Source: Rosenbergiella metrosideri
GTDB lineage: Bacteria; Pseudomonadota; Gammaproteobacteria; Enterobacterales; Enterobacteriaceae
Direction of reading: 5' to 3'
Length of the DNA: 64,000 bases
NCBI RefSeq assembly: GCF_022602565.1
Contig: NZ_JALBCV010000003.1
Span: 63,273-127,272 of the forward strand
The notes under the pieces were generated by a model, which searched no databases, was not told the origin of the DNA, and saw nothing but the letters and a program-made list of their open reading frames with translations. A program made the position numbers and the translations under genes. Positions 10,184 through 18,874 of this stretch are shown here, in pieces. Position 1 is the stretch's first letter, and every line of letters starts with the position of its first letter.

Positions 10184-10209
10184 AAGCCCAGAATTTCTGG
10201 GCTTTTTTT
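10184..10209 (+). terminator. arcA terminator
   Basis: A stem of at least 7 bp (10186-10192 with 10196-10202, extendable through flanking A/T) is followed by seven T, 15 nt after the arcA stop. Confidence 0.9.
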
Positions 10210-10212
10210 CGG

Positions 10213-10710
10213 TTAGTGCCAAGGCATAATCGGCACAGCACTTAGCGCGTTTTTCGGTGAACCTTCGACTACCTTGTCTGAATAAGCGAGGTAGACTAAA
10301 GCATTCCTTTTCTGATCATAAAAACGGTTGACCTGTAATTTCTTAAAAATTAACGAGGTTCTTTGTTTAAATACCGTTTCCCCATCGGTCTTACCGGCTT
10401 TGATATTTTCTGGAACGTCAATTGGCCCGACTTGATGACAGGAAATGGCAGCATCCGCCGTGTCCTCCGCCAACCCTAGGCTTCCTTTAATTCCCCCAGT
10501 CTTAGCTCGGCTTAAGTAACAAGTAACGTTACTGATTTCAGGATCATCAAAGGCCTCAATCACTATTTTATGGTTGGCTCCAATTATTTTAAACTTTGTA
10601 TCCACCGAACCAATTTCCTCACTGTGAGCGAGGTGCGGTATTGCAGCGGCTAATAAAAGTGTAAACGCGCTAATACGTTTGAAAAAAGAAGCTGAATGAT
10701 GAATTTTCAT
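10213..10710 (-). CDS. creA: CreA family periplasmic protein
   Basis: CreA is a conserved secreted protein (DUF1573-independent, pfam CreA) of unknown function. The 165-residue product has a typical signal peptide (residues 1 to about 29, basic start, hydrophobic [15 protein letters not shown], cleavage after AHS) and the family core [31 protein letters not shown] and [14 protein letters not shown]. Cysteines at NVTCYL and ISCHQV could form a disulphide. In E. coli creA is followed by creBCD; here those genes are missing and creA lies tail to tail with arcA. Confidence 0.93.
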   Translation of the reverse strand: MKIHHSASFFKRISAFTLLLAAAIPHLAHSEEIGSVDTKFKIIGANHKIVIEAFDDPEISNVTCYLSRAKTGGIKGSLGLAEDTADAAISCHQVGPIDVPENIKAGKTDGETVFKQRTSLIFKKLQVNRFYDQKRNALVYLAYSDKVVEGSPKNALSAVPIMPWH

Positions 10711-10843
10711 GAACCTAAAATACCTCGAATCCCGTTAAATTAAGTAACTTAAAGTGATAATACCCTAAGGTTATTTTTTTATAAGTTAAAAATTTTATAT
10801 GTAAATATTGATATTAATAGGACCATTAATCTTAGGCAATAGA

Positions 10844-10871
10844 TTCAGAAAATTGAAATCTAGCGTATAAT
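10844..10871 (+). promoter_or_regulatory. Candidate rob promoter
   Basis: TTCAGA (10844-10849) precedes a perfect TATAAT (10866-10871) by 16 nt, 46 nt before the rob ATG. The ribosome binding site AAGGGG lies at 10905-10910. Confidence 0.6.
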
Positions 10872-10917
10872 AGTCCGCCTAAAAGGCTTAACCTGCCAAT
10901 GGATAAGGGGATTTAAT

Positions 10918-11784
10918 ATGGATCAAGCTGGAATTATCAGAGATTTATTGGTGTGGTTAGAAAGTCATTTAGACCAACCTTTATCACTCGATAATGTTGC
11001 CCACAAAGCTGGCTATTCAAAATGGCATTTACAGCGGATGTTCAAAAATATCACGGGTCACGCAATCGGTGCTTATATTCGTTCACGACGCCTTTCTAAA
11101 GCCGCGGTGGCATTAAGATTAACAGGTAGGCCTATTTTAGATATTGCCCTACAGTATCGTTTTGATTCACAACAGACTTTTACGCGTGCATTTAAAAAGC
11201 AATTTAATCAGACCCCTGCAAGCTATCGTAGGGCATTAGATTGGTCATCGTTCGGATTGCGCCCTCCCATTCGTATGGGTGCCTTTTCGATGCCGCAACC
11301 CACTATGGTGACTCTACCAGAAACAACACTTTACGGTTATACGCAAAGTTATACCTGTACGCTTGAGCAGATCTCAAACTTTCGGGCAGAAATGCGTAAA
11401 CATTTCTGGCAGCTCTTTCTACGAAATGCCAAAGACACTGTTCCCGAAATGGTGTATGGGCTACATCAAGTGCGTAGCAGTACAGAAAAAGAGGATGAGC
11501 AAGAAATTCTTTACACCACTGCTATTGCTGATGGCCATTTCGCCAAAAGCCTCGAATCAGTTGAAGAGATTACGTTGGAAGGTGGCGATTATGTGCAATT
11601 CAGTTACGATGGGCTAAAAGAAGGGTTACAAGATTTTATTCTAGTGCTGTATAGCACTTGTATGCCAACCTTGAACTTAACGCGTCGTTCAGGACAGGAC
11701 ATTGAACGCTTTTACACACCACAGGGCTTTACCACCGCAGATATCCGCTGTGATTACCTGATTCCGATTCGAAAAAATGCGTGA
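10918..11784 (+). CDS. rob: Right origin-binding protein Rob, AraC/XylS-type regulator
   Basis: Rob activates mar/sox/rob-regulon genes (efflux, solvent and bile tolerance) and binds oriC. The 288-residue product (E. coli 289) has the two helix-turn-helix motifs at the N terminus (residues about 10-110, including AGYSKWHLQRMFKNITGH and DIALQYRFDSQQTFTRAFKK), then a GyrI-like ligand-binding domain (about 120-288) with ILYTTAIAD and TCMPTLNLTRRSGQDIERF. N-terminal DNA binding with a C-terminal effector domain is the hallmark of Rob. It diverges from creA as in E. coli. Confidence 0.97.
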   Translation: MDQAGIIRDLLVWLESHLDQPLSLDNVAHKAGYSKWHLQRMFKNITGHAIGAYIRSRRLSKAAVALRLTGRPILDIALQYRFDSQQTFTRAFKKQFNQTPASYRRALDWSSFGLRPPIRMGAFSMPQPTMVTLPETTLYGYTQSYTCTLEQISNFRAEMRKHFWQLFLRNAKDTVPEMVYGLHQVRSSTEKEDEQEILYTTAIADGHFAKSLESVEEITLEGGDYVQFSYDGLKEGLQDFILVLYSTCMPTLNLTRRSGQDIERFYTPQGFTTADIRCDYLIPIRKNA

Positions 11785-11791
11785 CGAATAT

Positions 11792-11813
11792 TCTCCCGGT
11801 CTATACCGGGAGA
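11792..11813. terminator. Hairpin between convergent rob and gpmB
   Basis: A 9-bp perfect stem (11792-11800 with 11805-11813, loop CTAT) fills the 33-nt gap between the rob and gpmB stop codons. No T run follows on either strand, so termination would be weak or rho-assisted. Confidence 0.5.
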
Positions 11814-11817
11814 TGCG

Positions 11818-12465
11818 CTACGCTTTGAGTTCGTCTAATGCTGGGGCGCTAAGATGAGCAATGTCTCCAGTACTCTCGACAATCCACCCCTCTGCAAGCC
11901 AGGAACTCGACTGATAGTCAACTCGAGACACTGAACAGTTACGCAGCCGTAGGCGTCTTTCCGCCCATGCGGGTAACCCCAACAATGTTCCGAGCAAGCA
12001 TCCTAGAGCAATACCGTGACTAATTAACAGAGGCTTACTTCCCACTGGCAGCGAACGCGTCGCATCAAGCGCGTCACGCATACGTTGAGCGAGCTCTTCC
12101 ATACTCTCCCCTTGTGGGATTCGCCCACTGGGGTCGCCATTAAGCAACGATTTTCGCCACTGTTCTTCATCCTGATCAAGACTCATGAGCACTCTTCCTT
12201 CCAGCATCCCCATATTGATTTCGCGTAACCGCGAATCGGTCACTACCGGACAACCACAATACTCAGCAATGATAGCTGCTGTATGCTGTGTTCGCCCCAA
12301 ATCACTTGCGATAATATGGGTTATGCCAGCATGTTGAAGCCGTAATCCCGTTTGTTTAGCTTGTTGTATCCCCTGCTCAGTGAGCGCGCTATCACTTTGT
12401 CCTTGAATACGTTGTTCGGTGTTCCACAACGTTTCTCCATGACGAACCAGCAAAACTTGTTGCAT
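11818..12465 (-). CDS. gpmB: GpmB/YtjC family phosphatase (phosphoglycerate-mutase-like)
   Basis: A histidine phosphatase superfamily protein of 215 residues, the E. coli length. The catalytic RHG motif is in VLLVRHGETLWN (His about residue 9), the second catalytic His in LLISHGIALGC (about 150), and SDLGRTQHTA is the arginine segment. It is named a phosphoglycerate mutase from similarity, but members of this group mostly act as phosphatases, so the true substrate is uncertain. The start at 12465 was chosen over 12477 because GGAAAGGG lies a few bases before it and it matches the family N terminus. Confidence 0.9.
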   Translation of the reverse strand: MQQVLLVRHGETLWNTEQRIQGQSDSALTEQGIQQAKQTGLRLQHAGITHIIASDLGRTQHTAAIIAEYCGCPVVTDSRLREINMGMLEGRVLMSLDQDEEQWRKSLLNGDPSGRIPQGESMEELAQRMRDALDATRSLPVGSKPLLISHGIALGCLLGTLLGLPAWAERRLRLRNCSVSRVDYQSSSWLAEGWIVESTGDIAHLSAPALDELKA

Positions 12466-12518
12466 AACCCTTTCCATTATATGATCGAAAACAAATCTAT
12501 TACCTTTGAGCTACCATT

Positions 12519-13046
12519 ATGTATCATGTTGTCGTAGCAACCCGCAACCCAGCTAAAATCTTAGCCGTCACTGAAGCTTGTAAAGCCGTTTTCCACGATA
12601 AACTTATTGACGTTGAAGGCATCGATGTCGCCAGCGGCGTTTCAGCGCAACCTTTGACCGATCGAGAAACCTGGCAAGGCGCAGACAATCGGTTATCTGC
12701 CGCGAAGCAAGCATATCCTAACGCAATGTTATGGGTATCGATTGAAGCAGGTATCGAAAAAAATCAGGCTTTTGCTTGGATCATTGCTGAAAGCCCCACT
12801 CAACGCAGCGAATCGCGTTCCGCAAGCTTTATGTTGCCCGACTCCCTCGTCACTGCGTTACAGGAAGGTGCCGAACTCGGCCCGCTCATGTCAACGTTGA
12901 CCGGTATTGATAATATTAAACATAAAGGAGGCGCGATTGGAGCCATCACTTCAGGCCTGTTAACGCGCTCGTCAGTCTATCAACAAGCGATTATTTTGGC
13001 GTTGAGTCCTCTGGTCCACCCTTTTTATGTAGAAGCTGCTCAGTAA
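12519..13046 (+). CDS. yjjX: Inosine/xanthosine triphosphatase YjjX
   Basis: YjjX hydrolyses ITP and XTP (and related non-canonical nucleotides) to keep them out of nucleic acids, and is linked in E. coli with EF-Tu. The 175-residue product starts [17 protein letters not shown] and contains WVSIEAGIE and the [10 protein letters not shown] segment of the NTPase fold, plus [18 protein letters not shown] at the C terminus. It diverges from gpmB and its last 56 nt overlap the end of trpR on the other strand. Confidence 0.92.
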   Translation: MYHVVVATRNPAKILAVTEACKAVFHDKLIDVEGIDVASGVSAQPLTDRETWQGADNRLSAAKQAYPNAMLWVSIEAGIEKNQAFAWIIAESPTQRSESRSASFMLPDSLVTALQEGAELGPLMSTLTGIDNIKHKGGAIGAITSGLLTRSSVYQQAIILALSPLVHPFYVEAAQ

Positions 13047-13329
13047 GCCAGTGGCGTAATTCAGGAGAAGCCGATTTTAATCCGTTAGATCCACGGGTGA
13101 TTGTCGCAATCCCAACGCCTAACTGCTCTTTAAGCTGCCGTTGGCTTAACTGGCTTCGAAGCAACTCTTCAATGATACAAAGGCGTGTTGCGTAAGCTTG
13201 CCGCTCATCAGACGTAAGCATCAGATTAAGAAGCGCTTCACCCTGCCCTGAAGAGAAGGCTTTCGCCAGTAATTCGATAAAGCGAGTCCAGTCTAGCTCT
13301 GCAAGCGGGGTCTCTTGGTGAATAGTCAT
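12991..13329 (-). CDS. trpR: trp operon repressor TrpR
   Basis: TrpR with bound tryptophan represses trp, aroH, mtr and its own gene. The 112-residue product has the recognition region [26 protein letters not shown] (given as pieces [14 protein letters not shown] and [12 protein letters not shown]), nearly identical to E. coli, and the [18 protein letters not shown] core. In-frame ATGs occur at 13398, 13350, 13335 and 13329. The first two lie upstream of or within the trp operator at 13341-13362; GGAAG stands 8 nt before the ATG at 13329, so I start there. The C-terminal tail after the last helix is longer than in E. coli. Confidence 0.93.
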   Translation of the reverse strand: MTIHQETPLAELDWTRFIELLAKAFSSGQGEALLNLMLTSDERQAYATRLCIIEELLRSQLSQRQLKEQLGVGIATITRGSNGLKSASPELRHWLTEQLLHKKGGPEDSTPK

Positions 13330-13340
13330 CAGCATGGCTT

Positions 13341-13362
13341 CCGTACTCATTAACGAGTACGG
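13341..13362. promoter_or_regulatory. trp operator of trpR (autoregulation)
   Basis: The 22-bp sequence CCGTACTCATTAACGAGTAC plus GG is palindromic except at two central positions and matches the TrpR consensus core GTACTNGTTAACNAGTAC. It ends about 12 nt before the trpR start and overlaps the expected promoter start region. Confidence 0.88.
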
Positions 13363-13375
13363 AAGCATAGCATAC

Positions 13376-15295
13376 TCAGTAACGTCGATTCCACTCACTG
13401 TCTGCGAAGATTTTATCGGGTGAACCCAATAAATAACGGTAATAAGCGTCGTATGACAGAACGTTTTTTACGTAATTTCTGGTTTCTGAGAAAGGGATCG
13501 TTTCGATAAAGGCGACAGGATCCAATCGCCCTTGGCTGGCCGATAACCAACGATTTATCCTACCTGGTCCCGCGTTATAGGCGCCTGCCGCTAAGATCCG
13601 ATTGTTATCAAATTGCCGGTAAACATAATCTAAATATTGCATACCAATCTGAATATTCATCTCAGGATCAAGCAGTTGACTACTGTTACTGTAGTCGGAG
13701 ATCTCATACATTTTTACCGTATGGGTAGCCGTTCCCGGCATAATCTGCATTAAACCTGTGGCACCCACTGGCGATTGAATTTTAGGGTTCCACGCACTCT
13801 CCTGTCTGGAGATTGCCATCGCGAAGGTGGTTGGAATCGCTTTACCGGAAGCATACCGTTTGAAATAAGTCTGCCAAGCTATCGGGAAGCGCTCTTTAAG
13901 ACTGTTCCACATTTTCGCTGTAATCGTTGCTTGTACGCTAAGATCCCACCAATCTTGAGAATTCGCATAGCTCGCCAGCATCTGCTGTTGGCTCACACTT
14001 TTGCTACGGATTAAACTTGCCCACTCGCTACGCGCTAGGTTATCAAGATTCCAATACATCAGCTCGCGAATCCTCGCTATTTCAGGCCCCTCAGTCACTG
14101 AGCTATCGGCTTCAGGCGCTTTATCCACTTGTAATGAATAATCTTCCCCTAAACGCTGTGCCGCGACCATGGCATAAAAGCCGCGTTGGCGCATTAGCTG
14201 ATGCAGTATCTCATCGGCTTCGGATTTCCGCCCTCTTTCGAGTAGTAAATCTGCCTGCCAATATTGCCATTCATCTTTCTGTTTCGCTTCGACCGGCAAA
14301 CGGGCAATCCACGTGTTCAAACCACGGCGATCATTTTGACTGAGGGCGAGTCGGATACGTCTTTCGAGTAATGTTTCGGACTCACTGTCCATCACCACTT
14401 CATCACGCCAGCTTTGTTGCTGTGACGTTGTATCGGTCGACATCAATTGCCAGGCGACTGCCTCTTTCAACGCTTGGGTGTCAGTCTCGTCCATTTTTTG
14501 TGCAGAGACCAACTGCGGAATCATCGATTGTGCTTGGTCGGTGTTATCACGCGCCAAGCGGTTGAACGCAAGAAGAGTCATTTTGCGGCTAAAATCGGTC
14601 GGTGAAACGCTTTGAGCAAAAGTTAAAACTCCCTGCGAAGAGCTCTGGAGCGCCTTCAACGCGGTACTCAGCGTATCGTAGTCTGAAGGTAACTGAGCAA
14701 TAAGTTGGTTAGTGAGACGATCATTCCCAGCTTTAAAAGAGAGCAACAGACGCGTAAGAATCTGGTCGGCACTAAAGTCACCACTATTTTGCCATGCGGT
14801 GAAGAGTCGATCACATCCTGTAGGCAATGAACGACCTGTCATCCAGATAGAACGCGCCCCTTGCCAAGCAAGATGTTGATGACCCGTAGCATAGTTGGCG
14901 TAGTACCAATTACACTTAGCTTGTGCAGTTTGCGGCTCTTGCGGGCTAAAACTGAGTAAACCTTGCCAATCATCACGTCGAGCAAGCTCACTGACAAATT
15001 GATTTTTCAGACTCTTGGCCGCCGGCAAGGTAGGGTAACGATTAACAAAATTGTTGATGCCCAGCGCCGTATCTTGGCTGAGATCTTGGGAAAGCTGGCG
15101 ATATTCTAGATAAGGGTAAAGTGGATAATCTTGTAGCGTTGGCATCAATTGTGCCACCACATCCATTTGCTTAGCATCCCAAGCTTGACGTATTTGGCTA
15201 TAGCGCTGGCGCTGCTCTTGTAATGAGTCGGCAAACGCCGCGCAACTCACGGTGGTAAGACATACTCCTGCTACCCAATGCTTCCAATCTGCCAC
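13376..15295 (-). CDS. slt: Soluble lytic murein transglycosylase Slt70
   Basis: Slt cleaves the MurNAc-GlcNAc bond of peptidoglycan in the periplasm to form 1,6-anhydro ends. The 639-residue protein (E. coli 645) has a signal peptide ending in AAFA before [10 protein letters not shown], a long superhelical U- and L-domain of alpha-helical repeats, and a C-terminal lysozyme-like domain whose catalytic Glu lies in [12 protein letters not shown] (about residue 495), followed by [15 protein letters not shown] and [11 protein letters not shown]. Its 3' end holds the trpR promoter; gene order slt-trpR is as in E. coli. Confidence 0.96.
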   Translation of the reverse strand: MADWKHWVAGVCLTTVSCAAFADSLQEQRQRYSQIRQAWDAKQMDVVAQLMPTLQDYPLYPYLEYRQLSQDLSQDTALGINNFVNRYPTLPAAKSLKNQFVSELARRDDWQGLLSFSPQEPQTAQAKCNWYYANYATGHQHLAWQGARSIWMTGRSLPTGCDRLFTAWQNSGDFSADQILTRLLLSFKAGNDRLTNQLIAQLPSDYDTLSTALKALQSSSQGVLTFAQSVSPTDFSRKMTLLAFNRLARDNTDQAQSMIPQLVSAQKMDETDTQALKEAVAWQLMSTDTTSQQQSWRDEVVMDSESETLLERRIRLALSQNDRRGLNTWIARLPVEAKQKDEWQYWQADLLLERGRKSEADEILHQLMRQRGFYAMVAAQRLGEDYSLQVDKAPEADSSVTEGPEIARIRELMYWNLDNLARSEWASLIRSKSVSQQQMLASYANSQDWWDLSVQATITAKMWNSLKERFPIAWQTYFKRYASGKAIPTTFAMAISRQESAWNPKIQSPVGATGLMQIMPGTATHTVKMYEISDYSNSSQLLDPEMNIQIGMQYLDYVYRQFDNNRILAAGAYNAGPGRINRWLSASQGRLDPVAFIETIPFSETRNYVKNVLSYDAYYRYLLGSPDKIFADSEWNRRY

Positions 15296-15484
15296 GTGTT
15301 ACCCCTTATCGACGCTATAGTGAAGAGTTCATTACGCTAACATGTTTCCAATACTTCGTTTAGCTTTCCTGTTAGTCCCTCCGATTATAGACCTTTCCTC
15401 TGAGCTGTTACTGTGAATATGACGTGAAAACAGATACACTTCTCAGCAAATAATAGGTTTAACGATCACTAAGAGGCTTATCTC

Positions 15485-17152
15485 GTGGCGCAATTCGTAT
15501 ACAGTATGCACCGTGTGGGGAAAGTTGTTCCTCCCAAACGACATATTTTAAAAAATATTTCTCTTAGCTTCTTCCCAGGGGCAAAAATTGGCGTTCTCGG
15601 TCTTAATGGCGCGGGTAAATCAACCCTGCTACGCATCATGGCTGGTATCGATAAAGACATTGAAGGTGAAGCAAGACCACAACCCGGTATTAAAATCGGT
15701 TATCTGCCGCAAGAGCCTCAATTGAATCCTGAGCATACCGTACGGGAATCCATTGAAGAGGCACTCTCCGAGGTTGTCGGTGCATTAAAGCGTCTGGACG
15801 AAGTCTACGCTCTTTACGCCGAGCCTGAGGCCGATTTCGATAAACTGGCTGCAGAACAAGGCCGCTTGGAAGAGATTATTCAAGCGCATGATGGTCACAA
15901 CCTCAATACTCAACTAGAACGTGCCGCCGATGCGTTACGCTTACCAGAATGGGACGCGAAAGTGGCCAACCTTTCGGGGGGGGAACGTCGTCGTGTTGCG
16001 CTATGTCGTCTATTGCTTGAAAAACCAGATATGTTGCTGCTCGATGAGCCAACGAACCACCTTGATGCAGAATCCGTTGCTTGGCTTGAACGCTTCCTGC
16101 ACGACTTTGAGGGTACTGTCGTCGCAATCACCCACGACCGTTACTTCCTCGATAATGTTGCAGGCTGGATCTTAGAGCTGGACCGTGGCGAAGGTATCCC
16201 ATGGGAAGGAAACTACTCTTCTTGGTTGGAGCAGAAAGATCAACGCTTAGCACAGGAAGCGTCTGCTGAAGCGGCACGCCGTAAATCGATCGAAAAAGAG
16301 CTAGAATGGGTACGCCAAGGCACTAAAGGCCGTCAATCAAAAGGTAAAGCACGTCTTGCCCGCTTTGACGAGCTGAACAGCGTCGAGTATCAAAAACGTA
16401 ATGAAACCAGCGAACTCTTTATCCCGCCTGGAGCACGTTTAGGCGATAAAGTGGTAGAAGTGAATAATCTTACCAAGTCCTATGGTGATCGCGTACTGAT
16501 CGATAATCTCTCTTTCTCCATTCCGAAAGGGGCCATTGTCGGGATTATCGGTGCCAACGGTGCAGGTAAATCAACGCTATTCCGTATGCTCTCAGGTCAA
16601 GAACAACCAGATTCCGGTGAAATCACCTTAGGTGAAACGGTGAAACTGGCTTCGGTCGATCAATTCCGCGATGCGATGGATAACAGTAAAACTGTTTGGG
16701 AAGAAGTGTCCGGTGGTCAAGATATCATGCGTATCGGCAACTTCGAGATGCCAAGCCGCGCATACGTCGGTCGCTTTAACTTTAAAGGGACCGATCAAGG
16801 CAAACGCGTCGGTGAACTGTCTGGTGGTGAACGCGGTCGTTTACATTTAGCGAAATTACTGCAAGTTGGCGGTAACTTATTACTACTTGATGAACCGACC
16901 AATGACCTGGATATTGAGACGCTGCGCGCCTTAGAGAATGCCCTGTTAGAGTTCCCTGGCTGCGCCATGGTGATCTCGCATGACCGTTGGTTCCTAGACC
17001 GAATCGCAACCCATATTCTTGATTATCAAGATGAAGGGAATGTGACGTTCTTTGAAGGAAACTTCAGTGAGTACGAAGATTACCGTAAACGTACATTAGG
17101 CCATGAAGCGCTTGAACCGAAGCGAATGAAATATAAGAAAATGAGTAAATAA
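15485..17152 (+). CDS. ettA: Energy-dependent translational throttle protein EttA (ABC-F ATPase)
   Basis: EttA binds the ribosomal E site and restrains entry into elongation when ATP is low. It is a cytoplasmic ABC-F protein of 555 residues with two ATPase domains: Walker A GLNGAGKSTLLRI (about 38-50) and IGANGAGKSTLFRM (about 356-369), signature motifs LSGGERRRVALC and LSGGERGRLHLAK, and Walker B segments LLLDEPTNHLD and LLLDEPTNDLD. The linker carries the arm and the positively charged P-site-tRNA region. The start codon is GTG (15485-15487), giving the E. coli-like N terminus MAQFVYSMHRVGKVVPPK. It diverges from slt. Confidence 0.97.
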   Translation: MAQFVYSMHRVGKVVPPKRHILKNISLSFFPGAKIGVLGLNGAGKSTLLRIMAGIDKDIEGEARPQPGIKIGYLPQEPQLNPEHTVRESIEEALSEVVGALKRLDEVYALYAEPEADFDKLAAEQGRLEEIIQAHDGHNLNTQLERAADALRLPEWDAKVANLSGGERRRVALCRLLLEKPDMLLLDEPTNHLDAESVAWLERFLHDFEGTVVAITHDRYFLDNVAGWILELDRGEGIPWEGNYSSWLEQKDQRLAQEASAEAARRKSIEKELEWVRQGTKGRQSKGKARLARFDELNSVEYQKRNETSELFIPPGARLGDKVVEVNNLTKSYGDRVLIDNLSFSIPKGAIVGIIGANGAGKSTLFRMLSGQEQPDSGEITLGETVKLASVDQFRDAMDNSKTVWEEVSGGQDIMRIGNFEMPSRAYVGRFNFKGTDQGKRVGELSGGERGRLHLAKLLQVGGNLLLLDEPTNDLDIETLRALENALLEFPGCAMVISHDRWFLDRIATHILDYQDEGNVTFFEGNFSEYEDYRKRTLGHEALEPKRMKYKKMSK

Positions 17153-17163
17153 TGTTCAAAGCA

Positions 17164-17193
17164 AGAGAGCCGCAGGTCGGCTCTCTTTATTTT
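17164..17193 (+). terminator. ettA terminator
   Basis: A 9-bp stem (17164-17172 with 17178-17186) is followed by TTATTTT, 11 nt after the ettA stop. Confidence 0.85.
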
Positions 17194-17477
17194 CAACGCT
17201 GGCATTTAATCAACATTGATCGTTTTACTCCCCCGATTGAGGGGACTACAGTATTTTTATTCAAACTGGTCATCAATGACGTTTCATCCTTAGCGTTGAT
17301 AACATCATATCCCATTGGACACTGTTTTTTTGCTAGCGTCACGCAGTCTCCCATTTCACCGAACATTTTGTCGCACTTAACTAAATAAGTATCTTCCGAC
17401 AGCGGTGTGATTTTTGCCGAGCATCCGCTGATTAAGGCTGCCGTAAGTATCAGCAGATTAATCCGTTGAAAATTCAT
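17193..17477 (-). CDS. Small predicted lipoprotein of unknown function
   Basis: I do not recognise this 94-residue protein. It starts MNFQRINLLILTAALISGCS, a lipoprotein signal peptide with lipobox ISGC, so the mature protein would be lipid-anchored at about Cys19. The mature part has four further cysteines (in LVKCDKMFG, MGDCVTLAKKQCPMGYD and MLIKCQR), which suggests two disulphides in the periplasm. The ATG at 17477 has a very strong AAGGAGGAG ribosome binding site; a TTG one codon earlier was ignored. It lies between the ettA terminator and nadR, on the nadR strand, a place where E. coli has nothing comparable. Confidence 0.75.
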   Translation of the reverse strand: MNFQRINLLILTAALISGCSAKITPLSEDTYLVKCDKMFGEMGDCVTLAKKQCPMGYDVINAKDETSLMTSLNKNTVVPSIGGVKRSMLIKCQR

Positions 17478-17583
17478 CAAATCTCCTCCTTGAAATTAAA
17501 GTCCCATTTTAGCCCTGTACGGTTAAATCCTGTCTAAACGTAAGGTGCACGCGCTTTACTTCAATCATACCAGCTGAGTCCTA

Positions 17584-18831
17584 TCACACTTGAATCGATA
17601 CCGTGGATTTAAGTAACACTTGCTCGACAAGCTCAATACAACGCAGAAAACGACTGTCGTAATCGTCCTCTGTAACTTGTACAAAAGGGATCCCATTCTG
17701 CTCTAACAGGTCGATAAGTAATAATTGAAACTCTTTTCGATCGACGGAACTACCTAGGCTACGCAGCCCATCAGCAACCCAGGGGACGTTGTTTTCTAGC
17801 AGGATAACAAGATCGAAACGGTATTCCGCGATCAAAGCCTGTACAAAGGGATGAGCCTTACCTTCGTATTTCAAACAGAAGGCTTGAGTTGTCACAAAAT
17901 CGGTATCGATAAAGGCGACTTTATTTGCATATTTTACTGCAAAATCAATATATTGCGCCTGACCGAGAGCAATTTTGTCGTAATCGGAGTATTGTAACGC
18001 TATCTCATCTCCACCTAACTGTGAGAAAACATAGTCGCGTCCATATTCCCAAGCACTGGTGGTATTAAAAATATTAGCCAGCTTGTTGACCAGTGTCGAT
18101 TTGCCACTCGACTCTCCCCCCAGTAGTGCGACTTTACGCACGAAGAACGGCTTAACTTCAGTAGGAATGTAGTCCCAGTAACAGAATGGATCTTGTCGGA
18201 TCTGATGGCCACTAATATTCAAAAACGAACGCTTTGCATCGACCACAATAGTTTTAATATTGAGATAGCGTTCAAACATTTCGGCGTCGTCTTGCTCACT
18301 AGTGTAGACCCGCTGGGCATTGATCTGCTTTTCTGCCATAAAAGCGCTAATCTCTTGGCTCCAGATATCCCAGCCGTGAGGATAGGGTTCGACGCCTTCC
18401 TCATTAAAGGAGTGAATACGAATATTCTTTTGATACTTAAAGGTTTGTAATAGCCAACGGAGCCGGTCAGCCGTCGTCGGTTGTTCCGACATGGCACTCT
18501 CTTCGAACAGTTGTCGGTCACGCGGCTCATCATGGCCCATGATGATATGTAGCTCATCAACCTGGCTACAGGCACGCTGAATCAGGTAGATATGGCCGGT
18601 GTGTAAGGGATAAAACTTACCGAAAATCACCCCAACGACTTTTTGTCGATAGGGGTAGTCTAATGCCAGAAAATGATGCAGTGCCTCGAGCTTCGAGGCA
18701 CTGGGACTTTTTATTTTCTGATTCAATAATTGACTGAGGTAGCCCTTAGTCATGTCACAGGCTTCAGCGACCTGCTGCAGTGTGACACCTTGTTGCTGTA
18801 TCGCGAGTTTCAAATAATCATAATTTTGCAT
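17584..18831 (-). CDS. nadR: NadR: NAD-biosynthesis repressor, NMN adenylyltransferase and ribosylnicotinamide kinase
   Basis: NadR senses NAD and ATP, represses de novo NAD genes, and salvages nicotinamide riboside. All three domains are present in 415 residues: an N-terminal helix-turn-helix (about 15-45, GVTLQQVAEACDMTKGYLSQ), an adenylyltransferase domain with GVIFGKFYPLHTGHIYLIQ (about 66-84) and ISGHQIRQDPF, and a C-terminal kinase with Walker A GGESSGKSTLV (about 237-247). The start at 18831 (MQNYDYLK) fits E. coli better than an upstream TTG. The intact repressor and kinase domains imply full function. radA lies upstream on the same strand, 44 nt away. Confidence 0.96.
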   Translation of the reverse strand: MQNYDYLKLAIQQQGVTLQQVAEACDMTKGYLSQLLNQKIKSPSASKLEALHHFLALDYPYRQKVVGVIFGKFYPLHTGHIYLIQRACSQVDELHIIMGHDEPRDRQLFEESAMSEQPTTADRLRWLLQTFKYQKNIRIHSFNEEGVEPYPHGWDIWSQEISAFMAEKQINAQRVYTSEQDDAEMFERYLNIKTIVVDAKRSFLNISGHQIRQDPFCYWDYIPTEVKPFFVRKVALLGGESSGKSTLVNKLANIFNTTSAWEYGRDYVFSQLGGDEIALQYSDYDKIALGQAQYIDFAVKYANKVAFIDTDFVTTQAFCLKYEGKAHPFVQALIAEYRFDLVILLENNVPWVADGLRSLGSSVDRKEFQLLLIDLLEQNGIPFVQVTEDDYDSRFLRCIELVEQVLLKSTVSIQV

Positions 18832-18874
18832 CACGCCAGTTCCTAAGAGCTTGCTACCCTGACTCAATTAAACG

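Noticed and set aside
13330-13398. Longer trpR start
   Set aside because: It would run through the operator and beyond, and the family start and ribosome site favour 13329.
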